DNA of 21,513 nt from a virus, in the IMG/VR virus record IMGVR_UViG_3300005295_000058, positions 1 through 21,513 of that record; one strand, given 5' to 3'. The notes beneath the pieces are model-generated. The model worked only from the letters and a program-made list of their open reading frames with translations, did not search any database and was not told the origin of the DNA. Of the stretch, positions 1 to 5,284 are shown piece by piece. Within the stretch, counting starts at the first letter, position 1. Every line of letters begins with the position of its first letter. The translations under genes and the position numbers were made by a program.

Positions 1-315
1 ATGGCTAAGCGCGGCACCGTTTAAAGACCGGCTCATGCCACCGCCCCGGTGCCTTCCTCTGTGAGCGTCCAGGATCGACGCTAACGGCCGAAGCTCGAGT
101 GATTGGCACCGCACGCAACACGCGGCCAGGTTGTCCAGCTCGTCGCCGCCACCGAGCTTGCGCGGTACACGGTGGTCAACGGTGTTGGCCGGTTGTCCGC
201 AGTACTGACACAAGTACCGGTCACGCTTCAGCACAACGGCTCGGATACGTCGCCAAGCCTTGGTGCTGCCAGTCCGCGACAGTGCCGATGTTGAGACGTG
301 CGAGGGTCGCGGCAC
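1..315 (-). CDS. HNH endonuclease, 3' end cut by window edge
   Basis: Putative HNH homing-type or packaging-associated endonuclease. From a GTG at 313-315 the frame reads VPRPSHVSTSALSRTGST, then KAWRRIR, a first zinc pair C36-x2-C39, the core D47-H48, a GGG turn, D61-N62-L and a second cysteine pair near C67/C70. This is the usual layout of small phage HNH proteins located next to terminase genes, where they are needed for DNA packaging in several HK97-type phages. The start is inferred from the family-like N-terminus; no clear Shine-Dalgarno precedes it and the codon sits at the edge of a 12-bp stem. The frame is open to the window edge. Oddity: the position after the last zinc cysteine, normally Asn or His, is Gln, and the downstream residues do not look like the family (see findings). 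The fold is confident; an intact reading frame is not. Confidence 0.75.
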   Translation of the reverse strand, partial: MPRPSHVSTSALSRTGSTKAWRRIRAVVLKRDRYLCQYCGQPANTVDHRVPRKLGGGDELDNLAACCVRCQSLELRPLASILDAHRGRHRGGGMSRSLNGAALSH

Positions 316-342
316 CGGTACCGGCCGATAGCCGCGACCCTC
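302..342. repeat. 12-bp perfect inverted repeat (hairpin) at HNH 5' end
   Basis: GAGGGTCGCGGC at 302-313 is exactly complementary to GCCGCGACCCTC at 331-342, with a 17-base loop containing CCGGTACCGG, itself palindromic. The stem is very GC-rich and would be stable in RNA. No T-tract follows on either strand, so it is not a textbook intrinsic terminator. On the minus strand the 3' arm begins within the proposed HNH GTG start, so the hairpin could occlude translation of HNH, act as a processing site, or be part of a packaging or cos-type signal. The structure is seen directly; the role is inferred. Confidence 0.7.
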
Positions 343-400
343 TAGCACAATGCGCTTGACCGTCACGCTTGACGATGATCAGTCATTGACTAGTCAAGTG
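343..400. promoter_or_regulatory. Intergenic regulatory region with clustered TTGAC half-sites
   Basis: Gap between the 68-aa gene and HNH. On the plus strand TTGAC occurs at 356-360, 369-373 and 386-390, and the inverse GTCAA at 393-397 and 400-404 (the last reaching into the end of the 68-aa gene). The central pair makes the perfect palindrome TTGACTAGTCAA at 386-397. On the minus strand TTGACA lies at 399-404 and could be a -35 box, but I find no convincing -10 box at the right spacing. A similar 17-bp element occurs at 18569-18585. Best read as an operator/promoter region for the HNH-terminase side, by inference. Confidence 0.5.
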
Positions 401-607
401 TCAACGTTTGGTCTTGATCTTGTTCCCGTACTTGCGCCGGACAGCCTTGGCGACTGTCGCATACGAACCCTTGGTGTCCTTGCGTGCGGCATAGGCCAAC
501 GCCGCTCGAGCGCGCTTGAGGGTGTCGATGGGATAAGCCTTGGACTTCGGATACGCGTACGCGCCGGCGTTCTTAACCCTGGACTTGCGCGGCTTGCCTT
601 TCGCCAT
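401..607 (-). CDS. Small basic phage protein (DUF6582-like pattern)
   Basis: A 68-aa, strongly basic protein of unknown function. The N-terminus is Lys/Arg-rich (MAKGKPRKSRVKNAGAYAYP), followed by YPIDTLKRARAALAYAARKD and a TVAKAVRRKYG stretch. The pattern PID-x2-RARAALA...VAKAVRRKYG recalls a small domain (DUF6582-like) often found alone or at protein termini in actinophages; this is from memory and unverified. Its ATG shares one base with the stop of the preceding 24-aa ORF (TGATG at 605-609), so it is probably translationally coupled. It is the last gene before the regulatory gap. A nucleic-acid-binding role would fit the charge but is inference. Confidence 0.7.
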   Translation of the reverse strand: MAKGKPRKSRVKNAGAYAYPKSKAYPIDTLKRARAALAYAARKDTKGSYATVAKAVRRKYGNKIKTKR

Positions 608-681
608 CAGGTCAACCGAATGATGACGAACACGGCAAGGACAACAAGGATGAAGATGACCAACGCCCGTTCAATCGACAT
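607..681 (-). CDS. 24-aa single-helix membrane peptide
   Basis: A short ORF encoding 24 residues, MSIERALVIF followed by an almost continuous run of Leu, Val, Ile and Phe, ending IIRLT. It would form one transmembrane helix with a charged N-terminus. The ATG lies 5 bases after the stop of the LuxR-type gene, and its TGA shares a base with the ATG of the basic 68-aa gene, so it fits the coupling pattern of this operon exactly. A purine-rich stretch in the end of the upstream gene could serve as ribosome site. Possible roles (lysis accessory, superinfection exclusion) are guesses; the alternative is that this is only a spacer. Confidence 0.5.
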   Translation of the reverse strand: MSIERALVIFILVVLAVFVIIRLT

Positions 682-686
682 GTCGT

Positions 687-929
687 TCACGCCATCGTCT
701 CACTTGGTTCAAGGTCGGTGACGACCAACCAACCAAGCTTAGCGAACAATTCCATATTGCTCCCGACGCGCTCACGCGCTCGAGCCTTGAACGCATGGTT
801 CTTTACGTTCTGATAGCTGATGCCGAGCCGCTTGGCGACTTCGGCATATGACGCGCCAGACGCAAGCTGGACCATGACTTCCCGTTCACGGTCGGTCATG
901 CCGACGCCAAGCGAATAGCGGTTGGTCAT
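687..929 (-). CDS. Stand-alone LuxR/GerE-type HTH protein
   Basis: An 80-aa protein consisting of little more than a LuxR (GerE) helix-turn-helix. Residues about 11-52 read MTDREREVMVQLASGASYAEVAKRLGIS then QNVKNHAFKARARE, matching the family pattern (T-x-RE-x-EV...L-A-x-G-x-S...E-[IV]-A-x-x-L-x-[IV]-S...V-K-x-H). No receiver or ligand domain is present, so it would bind DNA constitutively. The tail FAKLGWLVV is common in actinophage members. It overlaps the next upstream gene by 4 bases (ATGA, 926-929). A likely role is phage transcription control, and the TTGAC cluster about 290 bp downstream in the same operon is a possible target; that link is inference. Confidence 0.85.
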   Translation of the reverse strand: MTNRYSLGVGMTDREREVMVQLASGASYAEVAKRLGISYQNVKNHAFKARARERVGSNMELFAKLGWLVVTDLEPSETMA

Positions 930-1249
930 TTTCGCTTCCTGGCGACGTCGACTACCGGTTCGACCGGCGGAACCGGATAGCTTCCATGAGTCGGAACGCC
1001 GGTGGCGGTCTCAAGCTTGTCAATCCGATTGTGAGCCGAGTCAAGCGGTCCCTTGACACCGTTGATGGTAGCCGCCGACCCGAAAACCGCGCCAATAGCG
1101 ATCAACGCCAACGTCGACAACCTATCAATCGACGTTTGGTCGATGTCCATTTGGCGTCCAAGAATCAGCGACAGCAAATACGTTCCGATAATCGCTACCG
1201 CAATGCCAGCCGCCACGATTTGGCTGTATTTGCCAAGCGGACTATTCAC
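926..1249 (-). CDS. Two-helix membrane protein, unknown function
   Basis: A 107-aa protein starting with GTG inside a GTGA overlap with the preceding zinc-knuckle gene (1246-1249). The N-terminal segment has a hydrophobic stretch at about 9-30 (IVAAGIAVAIIGTYLLSLIL), a polar linker with D/R, a second hydrophobic stretch at about 46-62 (LALIAIGAVFGSAATI), and a polar C-terminus with a heptad-like stretch (LDSAHNRIDKLETA) ending in RKRK. This layout resembles class II holins and other small phage membrane proteins. It is far from the lysis-like cassette at 5845-6717, so calling it a holin is tentative. It may instead anchor or signal at the membrane. Confidence 0.7.
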   Translation of the reverse strand: MNSPLGKYSQIVAAGIAVAIIGTYLLSLILGRQMDIDQTSIDRLSTLALIAIGAVFGSAATINGVKGPLDSAHNRIDKLETATGVPTHGSYPVPPVEPVVDVARKRK

Positions 1250-1470
1250 GCGGTGCCGTCTGCAACCTCACGCGGAACGTAGCCGCGTCCGTCGCAATCC
1301 GGACACGACTTGGTCACCGGCATGCGCTCGGGAAGCTCGCCGGATCGGAGCGCACGCCGGGTTTCCCTGGCGTGTTCGCGCTTTTGCTCTGGCGTCATCG
1401 CAACGACGCGTTGGCCGGCACCGTGACACGCGCGGCATGGGACGTCGAAGCCAAACCGGAAGCCGCTCAC
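1246..1470 (-). CDS. DnaJ-type zinc-knuckle protein
   Basis: A 74-aa protein with two CxxCxGxG zinc-binding repeats like those in the central domain of DnaJ: CRACHGAG near residue 12 and CPDCDGRG near residue 57, separated by a basic helix (MTPEQKREHARETRRALRSGE). The start chosen is the GTG at 1468-1470, because it forms a GTGA overlap with the stop of the VRR-NUC gene, the commonest junction in this genome. A longer ORF runs up to 1548 but only in the shadow of that gene. There is no J domain, so it is not a co-chaperone in the usual sense. Many phages encode such isolated zinc ribbons of unknown role. Confidence 0.75.
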   Translation of the reverse strand: MSGFRFGFDVPCRACHGAGQRVVAMTPEQKREHARETRRALRSGELPERMPVTKSCPDCDGRGYVPREVADGTA

Positions 1471-1814
1471 GCTAGCAGCTCGTCGACGTATCCGCGGCTC
1501 AAGTCGGACGGTCGAATGACGATCATGTTCGGCAAGTGAAGCTGCCATTCGGCTTGCTCAATCGACAGCACGCCGGCGTCGGCTTTCAGCTCGAGGAACA
1601 ACACGACGCCGTCCCTTGCCAAGACAAGGTCCGGAAAGCCGTTGGACGTCTTGTTCCGGACAGCTCGTTGGGTTGGTCCGTTCCTGGACCCTTGAGACGA
1701 TGGGTGAACGCGCCAACCTCGCAGCACGGCTAACCCGATCACGATGGATTGAAGCTCACTTTCGGACATCATTTGCGGTCTCGTCCGCGGTCGGACGGCT
1801 TCGGCAATCGTCAT
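1467..1814 (-). CDS. VRR-NUC domain nuclease
   Basis: A 115-aa stand-alone VRR-NUC nuclease (PD-(D/E)xK superfamily), the family of the FAN1 catalytic domain and many phage enzymes that act on branched DNA. Visible motifs: E20 in SESELQ, then NGFPDLVLAR with catalytic D62, ELK with E75 and K77, and Q87/W90 in EQAEW, in the canonical order and spacing. ATG at 1814 overlaps the stop of the winged-helix gene (ATGA, 1811-1814), and the C-terminus overlaps the zinc-knuckle gene. A likely role is Holliday-junction or flap processing of replicating or packaged phage DNA; the substrate is inferred from the family. Confidence 0.88.
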   Translation of the reverse strand: MTIAEAVRPRTRPQMMSESELQSIVIGLAVLRGWRVHPSSQGSRNGPTQRAVRNKTSNGFPDLVLARDGVVLFLELKADAGVLSIEQAEWQLHLPNMIVIRPSDLSRGYVDELLA

Positions 1815-2428
1815 ATGATGCCGGCTTCCCGCAGCTCGTCGACCGTCCAGGGTCGTTGCGTCGTCAATGTTGCGTTCATATCGTTACCGGTAACGGTAAC
1901 GGCCTTGGATACACCATACGTTGTCGATGGAACCATGGACGCAACATTGATTTCCAAGCGTGATTTGGCGTACTGGTACCACTTCCGGACCCGCGCTTTG
2001 GCCGCTTTCCGGAACCGCTCGAGACCGTCACCCTTGACCCGTCGAACGATGACCATTCCGGCATACCGGCCGCGTCCGACGACGTAAGCGATCAATCCCC
2101 ACGCGGCGAGCTTGGTCAACGCACGCGATACCGTCGACGGTGCCACGTTCAGCTCGAGCGCCATGGCGCGCATCGTTGGGAACCGCTTGTCGATGACCTC
2201 GAGCGCCAGGGTCAAGACCCGGTATTGCCGGACGGTCAGTCCGCGCGGGATGCCGTCGGCGTCATCGACCCAAACGACCGGTTCGCCAGGGTGGAACCGG
2301 CGGTACTTGCGCCATCCGTCCGACATCGGCTGGACAGCTCGTCCGCGCGCATCGCCCGACAGGCCGATTTGGTCTTTATCGAATGCTGCCGCCACTGAAT
2401 GGAAGTAGCGGTCGTCGTGAACGGTCAT
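1811..2428 (-). CDS. Winged-helix DNA-binding protein
   Basis: A 205-aa protein with a central winged helix at about residues 65-130: LTVRQYRVLTLALEVIDKRFPTM then MALELNVAPSTVSRALTKLAAWGLIAYVVGRGR, where NVAPSTVSRALTKLAAWGLI is a textbook HTH recognition helix plus wing. The N-terminal part (WRKYRRFHPGEPVVWVDD) and basic C-terminal helix (KAAKARVRKWYQYAKSRL) are unassigned. It ends with WTVDELREAGII. In small phages such proteins are either transcription regulators or replication-initiation proteins; as no other replication gene is visible, both remain open. It lies in the DNA-metabolism cluster with 4-base overlaps on both sides. A GTTAC-type palindrome lies inside its own 3' end at 1882-1902. 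Confidence 0.75.
   Translation of the reverse strand: MTVHDDRYFHSVAAAFDKDQIGLSGDARGRAVQPMSDGWRKYRRFHPGEPVVWVDDADGIPRGLTVRQYRVLTLALEVIDKRFPTMRAMALELNVAPSTVSRALTKLAAWGLIAYVVGRGRYAGMVIVRRVKGDGLERFRKAAKARVRKWYQYAKSRLEINVASMVPSTTYGVSKAVTVTGNDMNATLTTQRPWTVDELREAGII
1882..1902. repeat. GTTACCGGTAAC palindrome with extra half-site
   Basis: CGTTACCGGTAACG at 1882-1895 is a perfect 14-bp palindrome, immediately followed by a third half-site (GTAACGG, 1896-1902), giving GTTAC-CG-GTAAC-G-GTAAC. It lies within the coding region for residues AVTVTGND of the winged-helix protein, about 70 bp before the VRR-NUC start. The codons are unremarkable, so it may be chance, but the geometry is that of a small operator or iteron cluster. 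Structure seen; function inferred. Confidence 0.4.
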
Positions 2429-2658
2429 TTGATGTTCCTTCGATACCGCCGCATCGCTTCGGCAAGATCGGCCGGCGTGCGGGATGGAATGACGGTGAAG
2501 CCTTGTTCCAGCGGCGATAGCGGTCCCTCAGTGCGGAACGACGGACAAGCATGGTCGTCGACGTCCCGGACCTTCGACGGCCTTTCCGGGTCGTTGGTCC
2601 GGACCCATCGCGTCACGACGGTGTACGGCCGGCCGCAATGCGGACAAGGGTCCTTCAC
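2425..2658 (-). CDS. Small zinc-finger protein
   Basis: A 77-aa protein with an N-terminal CPHCGRPYTVVTRW zinc half-knuckle (C5-x2-C8) and a partner HACP motif about 30 residues later, enough to bind one zinc with Cys/His ligands. The C-terminal part includes a helix SRTPADLAEAMRRYRRNIK. Start chosen: GTG at 2656-2658, forming a GTGA overlap with the stop of the preceding 77-aa gene; the open frame extends further upstream only as an out-of-frame shadow. ATGA overlap (2425-2428) couples it to the winged-helix gene. Function unknown; nucleic-acid binding is plausible. Confidence 0.7.
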   Translation of the reverse strand: MKDPCPHCGRPYTVVTRWVRTNDPERPSKVRDVDDHACPSFRTEGPLSPLEQGFTVIPSRTPADLAEAMRRYRRNIK

Positions 2659-2888
2659 TCGATGACCCGCAAACGGCGTTCCCGCACGATACGCCGAATG
2701 GCTTTCCGTTGGAAGGTCTTTCCGCCGACGCCGTCGCAAATGGCTTCGACAATGGCGGCTTGCTCGGCCCGGTCAAGCGTCTCAAACGCGAGCTTGTCCA
2801 GGATGGCGTTGATCAGCGTCGCGGTCGTCAGTGTGTCGACCGAGACACCATGCCAACCAAGCGCCGGCAAGCCGTCATCGTCAAGCAT
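2655..2888 (-). CDS. Hypothetical 77-aa phage protein
   Basis: Not recognised. An acidic N-terminus (MLDDDGLPALGWHG) is followed by helical segments TLTTATLINAILDKLAFETLDRAEQ and IVEAICDGVGGKTFQRKAI and a basic tail RRIVRERRLRVIE. No membrane segment or metal motif is visible. Its ATG shares one base with the stop of the SSB-like gene (TGATG, 2886-2890) and its stop overlaps the GTG of the zinc-finger gene, so it is firmly embedded in the DNA-metabolism operon. A helical adaptor or nucleic-acid-binding accessory role would be guesswork. Confidence 0.7.
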   Translation of the reverse strand: MLDDDGLPALGWHGVSVDTLTTATLINAILDKLAFETLDRAEQAAIVEAICDGVGGKTFQRKAIRRIVRERRLRVIE

Positions 2889-3394
2889 CAGAACGGCAAT
2901 TCGTCGGTGTTCGGGTCCGGATCGGTCACCGGGACCTCAGTACCGCGGAACGTCGCCGTTTCGGCTTCCTGTGCCGCTTTCAGGTCCGCGGCATGCTGGC
3001 GACCCTCGCGGCCGGCCCGCAGCTCGTCCGACGCCGACATCGTCGGCGGCTTCATCGACTTGATGACGTTGGTAATCGTCAACCGGCCGTTCATGTTCGG
3101 TCCGTACGTGACGTCGAAAACCTGTCCGATCAGGTCGTCGGTGTTGTCACCGGGTTGCGGCGGTCGACCGAGCATGCCGGTGAAGAATTTGAGACCGTTC
3201 GACCGCGGCCGGAAACCCGGCGTCGTGAGCGTGTCCATTTCACCCATCGTCGTCGGGTCCGCAACCTCTTGGAAGACCCATCGCCAACGAATGACTTGTT
3301 CGTTCGTTTCCTTGTCGGTGATTTCGTAGTTTTCGTCCAGCGCGACGAATTTGCTCGGATACGTTCCAGGTCCGCGGTCTTTGAATTCGGGCAT
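2888..3394 (-). CDS. Single-stranded DNA-binding-like protein
   Basis: A 168-aa protein likely to bind ssDNA. The body (residues about 10-115) has the alternating beta pattern of an OB fold with aromatic residues: KFVALDENYEI, IRWRWVFQEV, the conserved-looking RSNGLKFFTGMLG and LIGQVFDVTYGP with NGRLTITNVI. A charged linker follows and the protein ends DPDPNTDELPF, an acidic tip ending Pro-Phe like bacterial SSB tails (D-x-x-x-P-F), which recruit partner enzymes. ATG at 3394 has the site AAAGGGA about 9 bases upstream. It lies between a RecB-type nuclease and small helical/zinc proteins, as in phage recombination modules. OB assignment is by pattern; the tail is directly visible. Confidence 0.72.
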   Translation of the reverse strand: MPEFKDRGPGTYPSKFVALDENYEITDKETNEQVIRWRWVFQEVADPTTMGEMDTLTTPGFRPRSNGLKFFTGMLGRPPQPGDNTDDLIGQVFDVTYGPNMNGRLTITNVIKSMKPPTMSASDELRAGREGRQHAADLKAAQEAETATFRGTEVPVTDPDPNTDELPF

Positions 3395-3439
3395 TGGTTC
3401 TAGTCCCTTTCTATACGGTGTCCGTCTAGGCCTAGAGGG
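3395..3439 (-). promoter_or_regulatory. Leader of SSB-like gene with 12-bp palindrome and strong RBS
   Basis: This 45-base gap holds the perfect palindrome TCTAGGCCTAGA at 3425-3436 and, closer to the gene, TATAGAAAGGGACTAGAACCA just before the ATG, with AAAGGGA as ribosome site. CTAG, rare in the coding DNA here, occurs three times in the gap. The palindrome may be an operator or an RNA hairpin; no clear -35/-10 pair is seen. Confidence 0.45.
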
Positions 3440-4240
3440 TCATAGGCGCCCCTTGACGGTGGTCAACCATCGGTGAAGGTCAAGACAGTCAAGGAACGCC
3501 ATCCGTTCGGCCTGTCCAACCGGGACGTCGATTTCCCGGACCTTGGTCGCTTGGACGTGGATGATGACGTAGCGGTCGACGACCGGCATCGGATAGGCTC
3601 GAGGGTCGCCGGGACGCGCGACGAGCGGTGCGAGACCGTACGCGGTCAATTGAACGATGGCCTCTCGGAATACGCCGGTCCCGGTTTTCAGGTCGGCCAG
3701 GACCGTCTTGCCGTCGGCGTCGTACGCCAGAAGATCGAACGTCCCGCCATAGCCGGTTCCCGGCGACACGACATACGCTTCCGATAAACGTCGCTTCCAG
3801 CCGGACGCTTGCCACCATTCGGCGTACACGTTGACCCGCTTCAGGACCGGTTCCGTCATGGACGCGATGTCGGCCGCGTCCAACCCGGTCGTTAGCAGCT
3901 TGTCAGCCCATGCGTGAACGCTCGAGCCGAGCTGTCCGGCGGCGTCCCGCTTGCGCGGCCCGGACGACGCCAGCGCTTTGGCGACACCCTCGGGTCCGAC
4001 GATGTCCAAGAGGATGTCCAGCGCCGAGTACGCGCCGACCTTCCGTTGCGCAAGATCAACCGCGGCTTCGGCCGCGGAATTCGCCATCCATTGGCCGATA
4101 GCGTCGGACTTGTCAAGGACACTGATGATGCCGGTCACGCCAGGAACCCATGTCCGGTTGCCGGCGTCGTCAAGGTATCCGTAATTGTGGTCCGGCGTCC
4201 GCACGATGGCGGCTTCGGCCGGCGCGTTGGTGGCGGTCAT
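3440..4240 (-). CDS. RecB/Cas4-family PD-(D/E)xK nuclease
   Basis: A 266-aa exonuclease-like protein of the RecB nuclease-domain superfamily. Motifs in order: GSSVHAWAD (H109), SEAYVV (E154), GGTFDLLAYD (D169), TVLADLKTG (D183, K185) and QLTAYGLA (Q197, Y201), which together form the complete catalytic set. I see no iron-sulfur cysteine cluster of the AddB/Cas4 type. Next to an SSB-like gene, it probably resects phage or recombination DNA ends; no ssDNA annealase of a known family is evident. ATG 4240 is preceded by AAGGACTAGGGA. It begins with a short disordered N-terminus. Substrate polarity cannot be read from sequence. Confidence 0.88.
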   Translation of the reverse strand: MTATNAPAEAAIVRTPDHNYGYLDDAGNRTWVPGVTGIISVLDKSDAIGQWMANSAAEAAVDLAQRKVGAYSALDILLDIVGPEGVAKALASSGPRKRDAAGQLGSSVHAWADKLLTTGLDAADIASMTEPVLKRVNVYAEWWQASGWKRRLSEAYVVSPGTGYGGTFDLLAYDADGKTVLADLKTGTGVFREAIVQLTAYGLAPLVARPGDPRAYPMPVVDRYVIIHVQATKVREIDVPVGQAERMAFLDCLDLHRWLTTVKGRL

Positions 4241-4253
4241 TCCCTAGTCCTTC

Positions 4254-4565
4254 CTATTCGTTTGGCTTCGTCTCCGTCTCGGCGAGGGCGGCGTATTCGT
4301 CGCGCGCCCGCTTCACGTCCACCATGACTGCGGCGTACTCGTCGCGGCTCAGTCCTGCCGCCGCCGCGTAGCCGGGCATCGTGTCCGCGTAGTAACGCAG
4401 TAGCGACTTCTGCCACCGTACGTTCAGCCCCTCCGCTCCCGGTTCGGAGTGGGCGGCGAGGATCGCCTGCCGCAACTTGTCAGCACCGCGAACCTGATCT
4501 GCTGATGTCAGGTCGAGTCCGCGGATGATGTCGTCCAGCGCGTCCCTCATCGTCCCGTCGGTCAT
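4254..4565 (-). CDS. Hypothetical 103-aa helical protein
   Basis: Not recognised. The ATG at 4563-4565 is chosen because it makes an ATGA overlap with the stop of the 44-aa membrane ORF; the frame is open further upstream but those residues look like a shadow (Arg/His/Pro-rich). The product begins MTDGTMRDALDDIIRGLDLT, has helices ADKLRQAILAAHSE and WQKSLLRYYADTMPG, then SRDEYAAVMVDVKRARDEYAALAETE, and is likely all-alpha. No catalytic or zinc motif is evident. It sits directly upstream of the RecB-type nuclease with a 13-base gap containing that gene's ribosome site. Confidence 0.65.
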   Translation of the reverse strand: MTDGTMRDALDDIIRGLDLTSADQVRGADKLRQAILAAHSEPGAEGLNVRWQKSLLRYYADTMPGYAAAAGLSRDEYAAVMVDVKRARDEYAALAETETKPNE

Positions 4566-4696
4566 GACAGGATGACCCGCAAGTCGTCGGCAATGTCCAG
4601 GATGCCGGCGATCAGGAACACGCCGATGAGAACGGCCATGAACAAGACCATGCCGAGAACGACAACCTGGACGAGAACGCCGACGATGCCGCTCAT
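4562..4696 (-). CDS. 44-aa hydrophobic membrane peptide
   Basis: An ORF encoding MSGIVGVLVQVVVLGMVLFM, then AVLIGVFLIAGILDIADDLR and VILS. Residues 4-33 are almost wholly hydrophobic, long enough for one helix or a tight helical hairpin, followed by an acidic amphipathic C-terminus. It has ATGA overlaps at both ends (4693-4696 and 4562-4565), the dominant junction type in this genome, which makes it much more likely to be real than chance. Function unknown; candidates are a lysis accessory, exclusion peptide or membrane anchor. Confidence 0.65.
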   Translation of the reverse strand: MSGIVGVLVQVVVLGMVLFMAVLIGVFLIAGILDIADDLRVILS

Positions 4697-4932
4697 CGGT
4701 TCCCGTCCATCGCGCGAAGCTCACTTTCGGTTGGTTCGGCGACACGCCGGCGGTCACGGTCGAACGCCGACCACAGGATGTCCAGAAGATCGGACGTTCG
4801 GCGCGCTTCGGTGCAACCGGCATCCCATGCGTGACCGGTCGTCCCCGGCCCGAAGCCGGTCCGGTGGCCGGCCTCATACAGTCGGGTTAGCTTGGCCTCG
4901 AGGGACCGGATGGACAGCTCGTCGGCGGTCAT
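4693..4932 (-). CDS. Hypothetical 79-aa protein
   Basis: Not recognised. Start ATG at 4930-4932 is chosen from the ATGA overlap with the preceding 57-aa gene; the longer open frame upstream has the biased composition of a shadow. The product MTADELSIRSLEAKLTRLYEAGH continues to a glycine-rich GFGPGTTGHAWDAG turn and a helical, charged C-terminus (ARRTSDLLDILWSAFDRDRRR). It looks like a small soluble helical protein. It is part of a run of small coupled genes between 5598 and 4254. Confidence 0.6.
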   Translation of the reverse strand: MTADELSIRSLEAKLTRLYEAGHRTGFGPGTTGHAWDAGCTEARRTSDLLDILWSAFDRDRRRVAEPTESELRAMDGNR

Positions 4933-5102
4933 GGCGCCGGCCACCGCAACACGATGACTCCCCAACGACCGACGAGCCGATAGCAATTGCCGAGCAAGGT
5001 ACGCTGGACGTGCGGCCGGCTCGAGTCGGACATGATGCGGCCGACACCAACCTGATACCGCCGAGCGCGGATGTTGACCCAAAAGGTTCGACGCGCGGTC
5101 AT
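4929..5102 (-). CDS. Hypothetical 57-aa basic protein
   Basis: Not recognised. ATG at 5100-5102 overlaps the stop of the preceding 61-aa gene (ATGA). The product begins MTARRTFWVNIRARRYQVGV and ends RWGVIVLRWPAP, is rich in Arg, Trp and Val, and may form a small beta barrel or strand-rich fold. The longer open frame to 5294 is not preferred because its N-terminal part shadows the neighbouring gene. Existence is supported mainly by the paired 4-base overlaps. Confidence 0.55.
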   Translation of the reverse strand: MTARRTFWVNIRARRYQVGVGRIMSDSSRPHVQRTLLGNCYRLVGRWGVIVLRWPAP

Positions 5103-5284
5103 CGGACGGCTTGCGCAATGCGCACGATTGGCGACGCCGGATGCGCGGATCGGGCCGCGTCCAGGATGTCGGCACGAACGGCGTTCTTGATTTGCTCGGC
5201 GGACGTTTCCGGCTGTCCGTAGTGCCGGCGGTATTCGTCCAAGTCGATGTCGGCAACGATCACGACGCGAACCTTGGTTCTCAT
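5099..5284 (-). CDS. Hypothetical 61-aa protein
   Basis: Not recognised. MRTKVRVVIVADIDLDEYRR suggests an opening beta strand followed by a helix; QPETSAEQIKNAVRADILDAARSA is a second helix and PIVRIAQAVR a final strand or helix. This beta-alpha-alpha layout is common among small actinophage proteins of unknown function. ATGA overlaps on both sides (5281-5284, 5099-5102) place it in the coupled run of small genes. Confidence 0.65.
   Translation of the reverse strand: MRTKVRVVIVADIDLDEYRRHYGQPETSAEQIKNAVRADILDAARSAHPASPIVRIAQAVR

Noticed and set aside
302-342. Hairpin as an intrinsic terminator
   Set aside because: No T-tract follows the stem on either strand and the loop is long; kept only as an inverted repeat.
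376-404. Minus-strand promoter TTGACA-17-TGATCA
   Set aside because: The -35 is perfect but the -10 matches only one of six positions, so I report the region as regulatory without naming a promoter.
99-721. Plus-strand ORFs at the left end
   Set aside because: They are opposite HNH and the 68-aa gene, have Arg/Cys-rich compositions without any family pattern and no ribosome sites.
4566-4877. Extended N-terminus of the 103-aa protein up to 4877
   Set aside because: The added residues are Arg/His/Pro-rich shadow of two neighbouring genes; the ATGA junction at 4562-4565 gives a better start.
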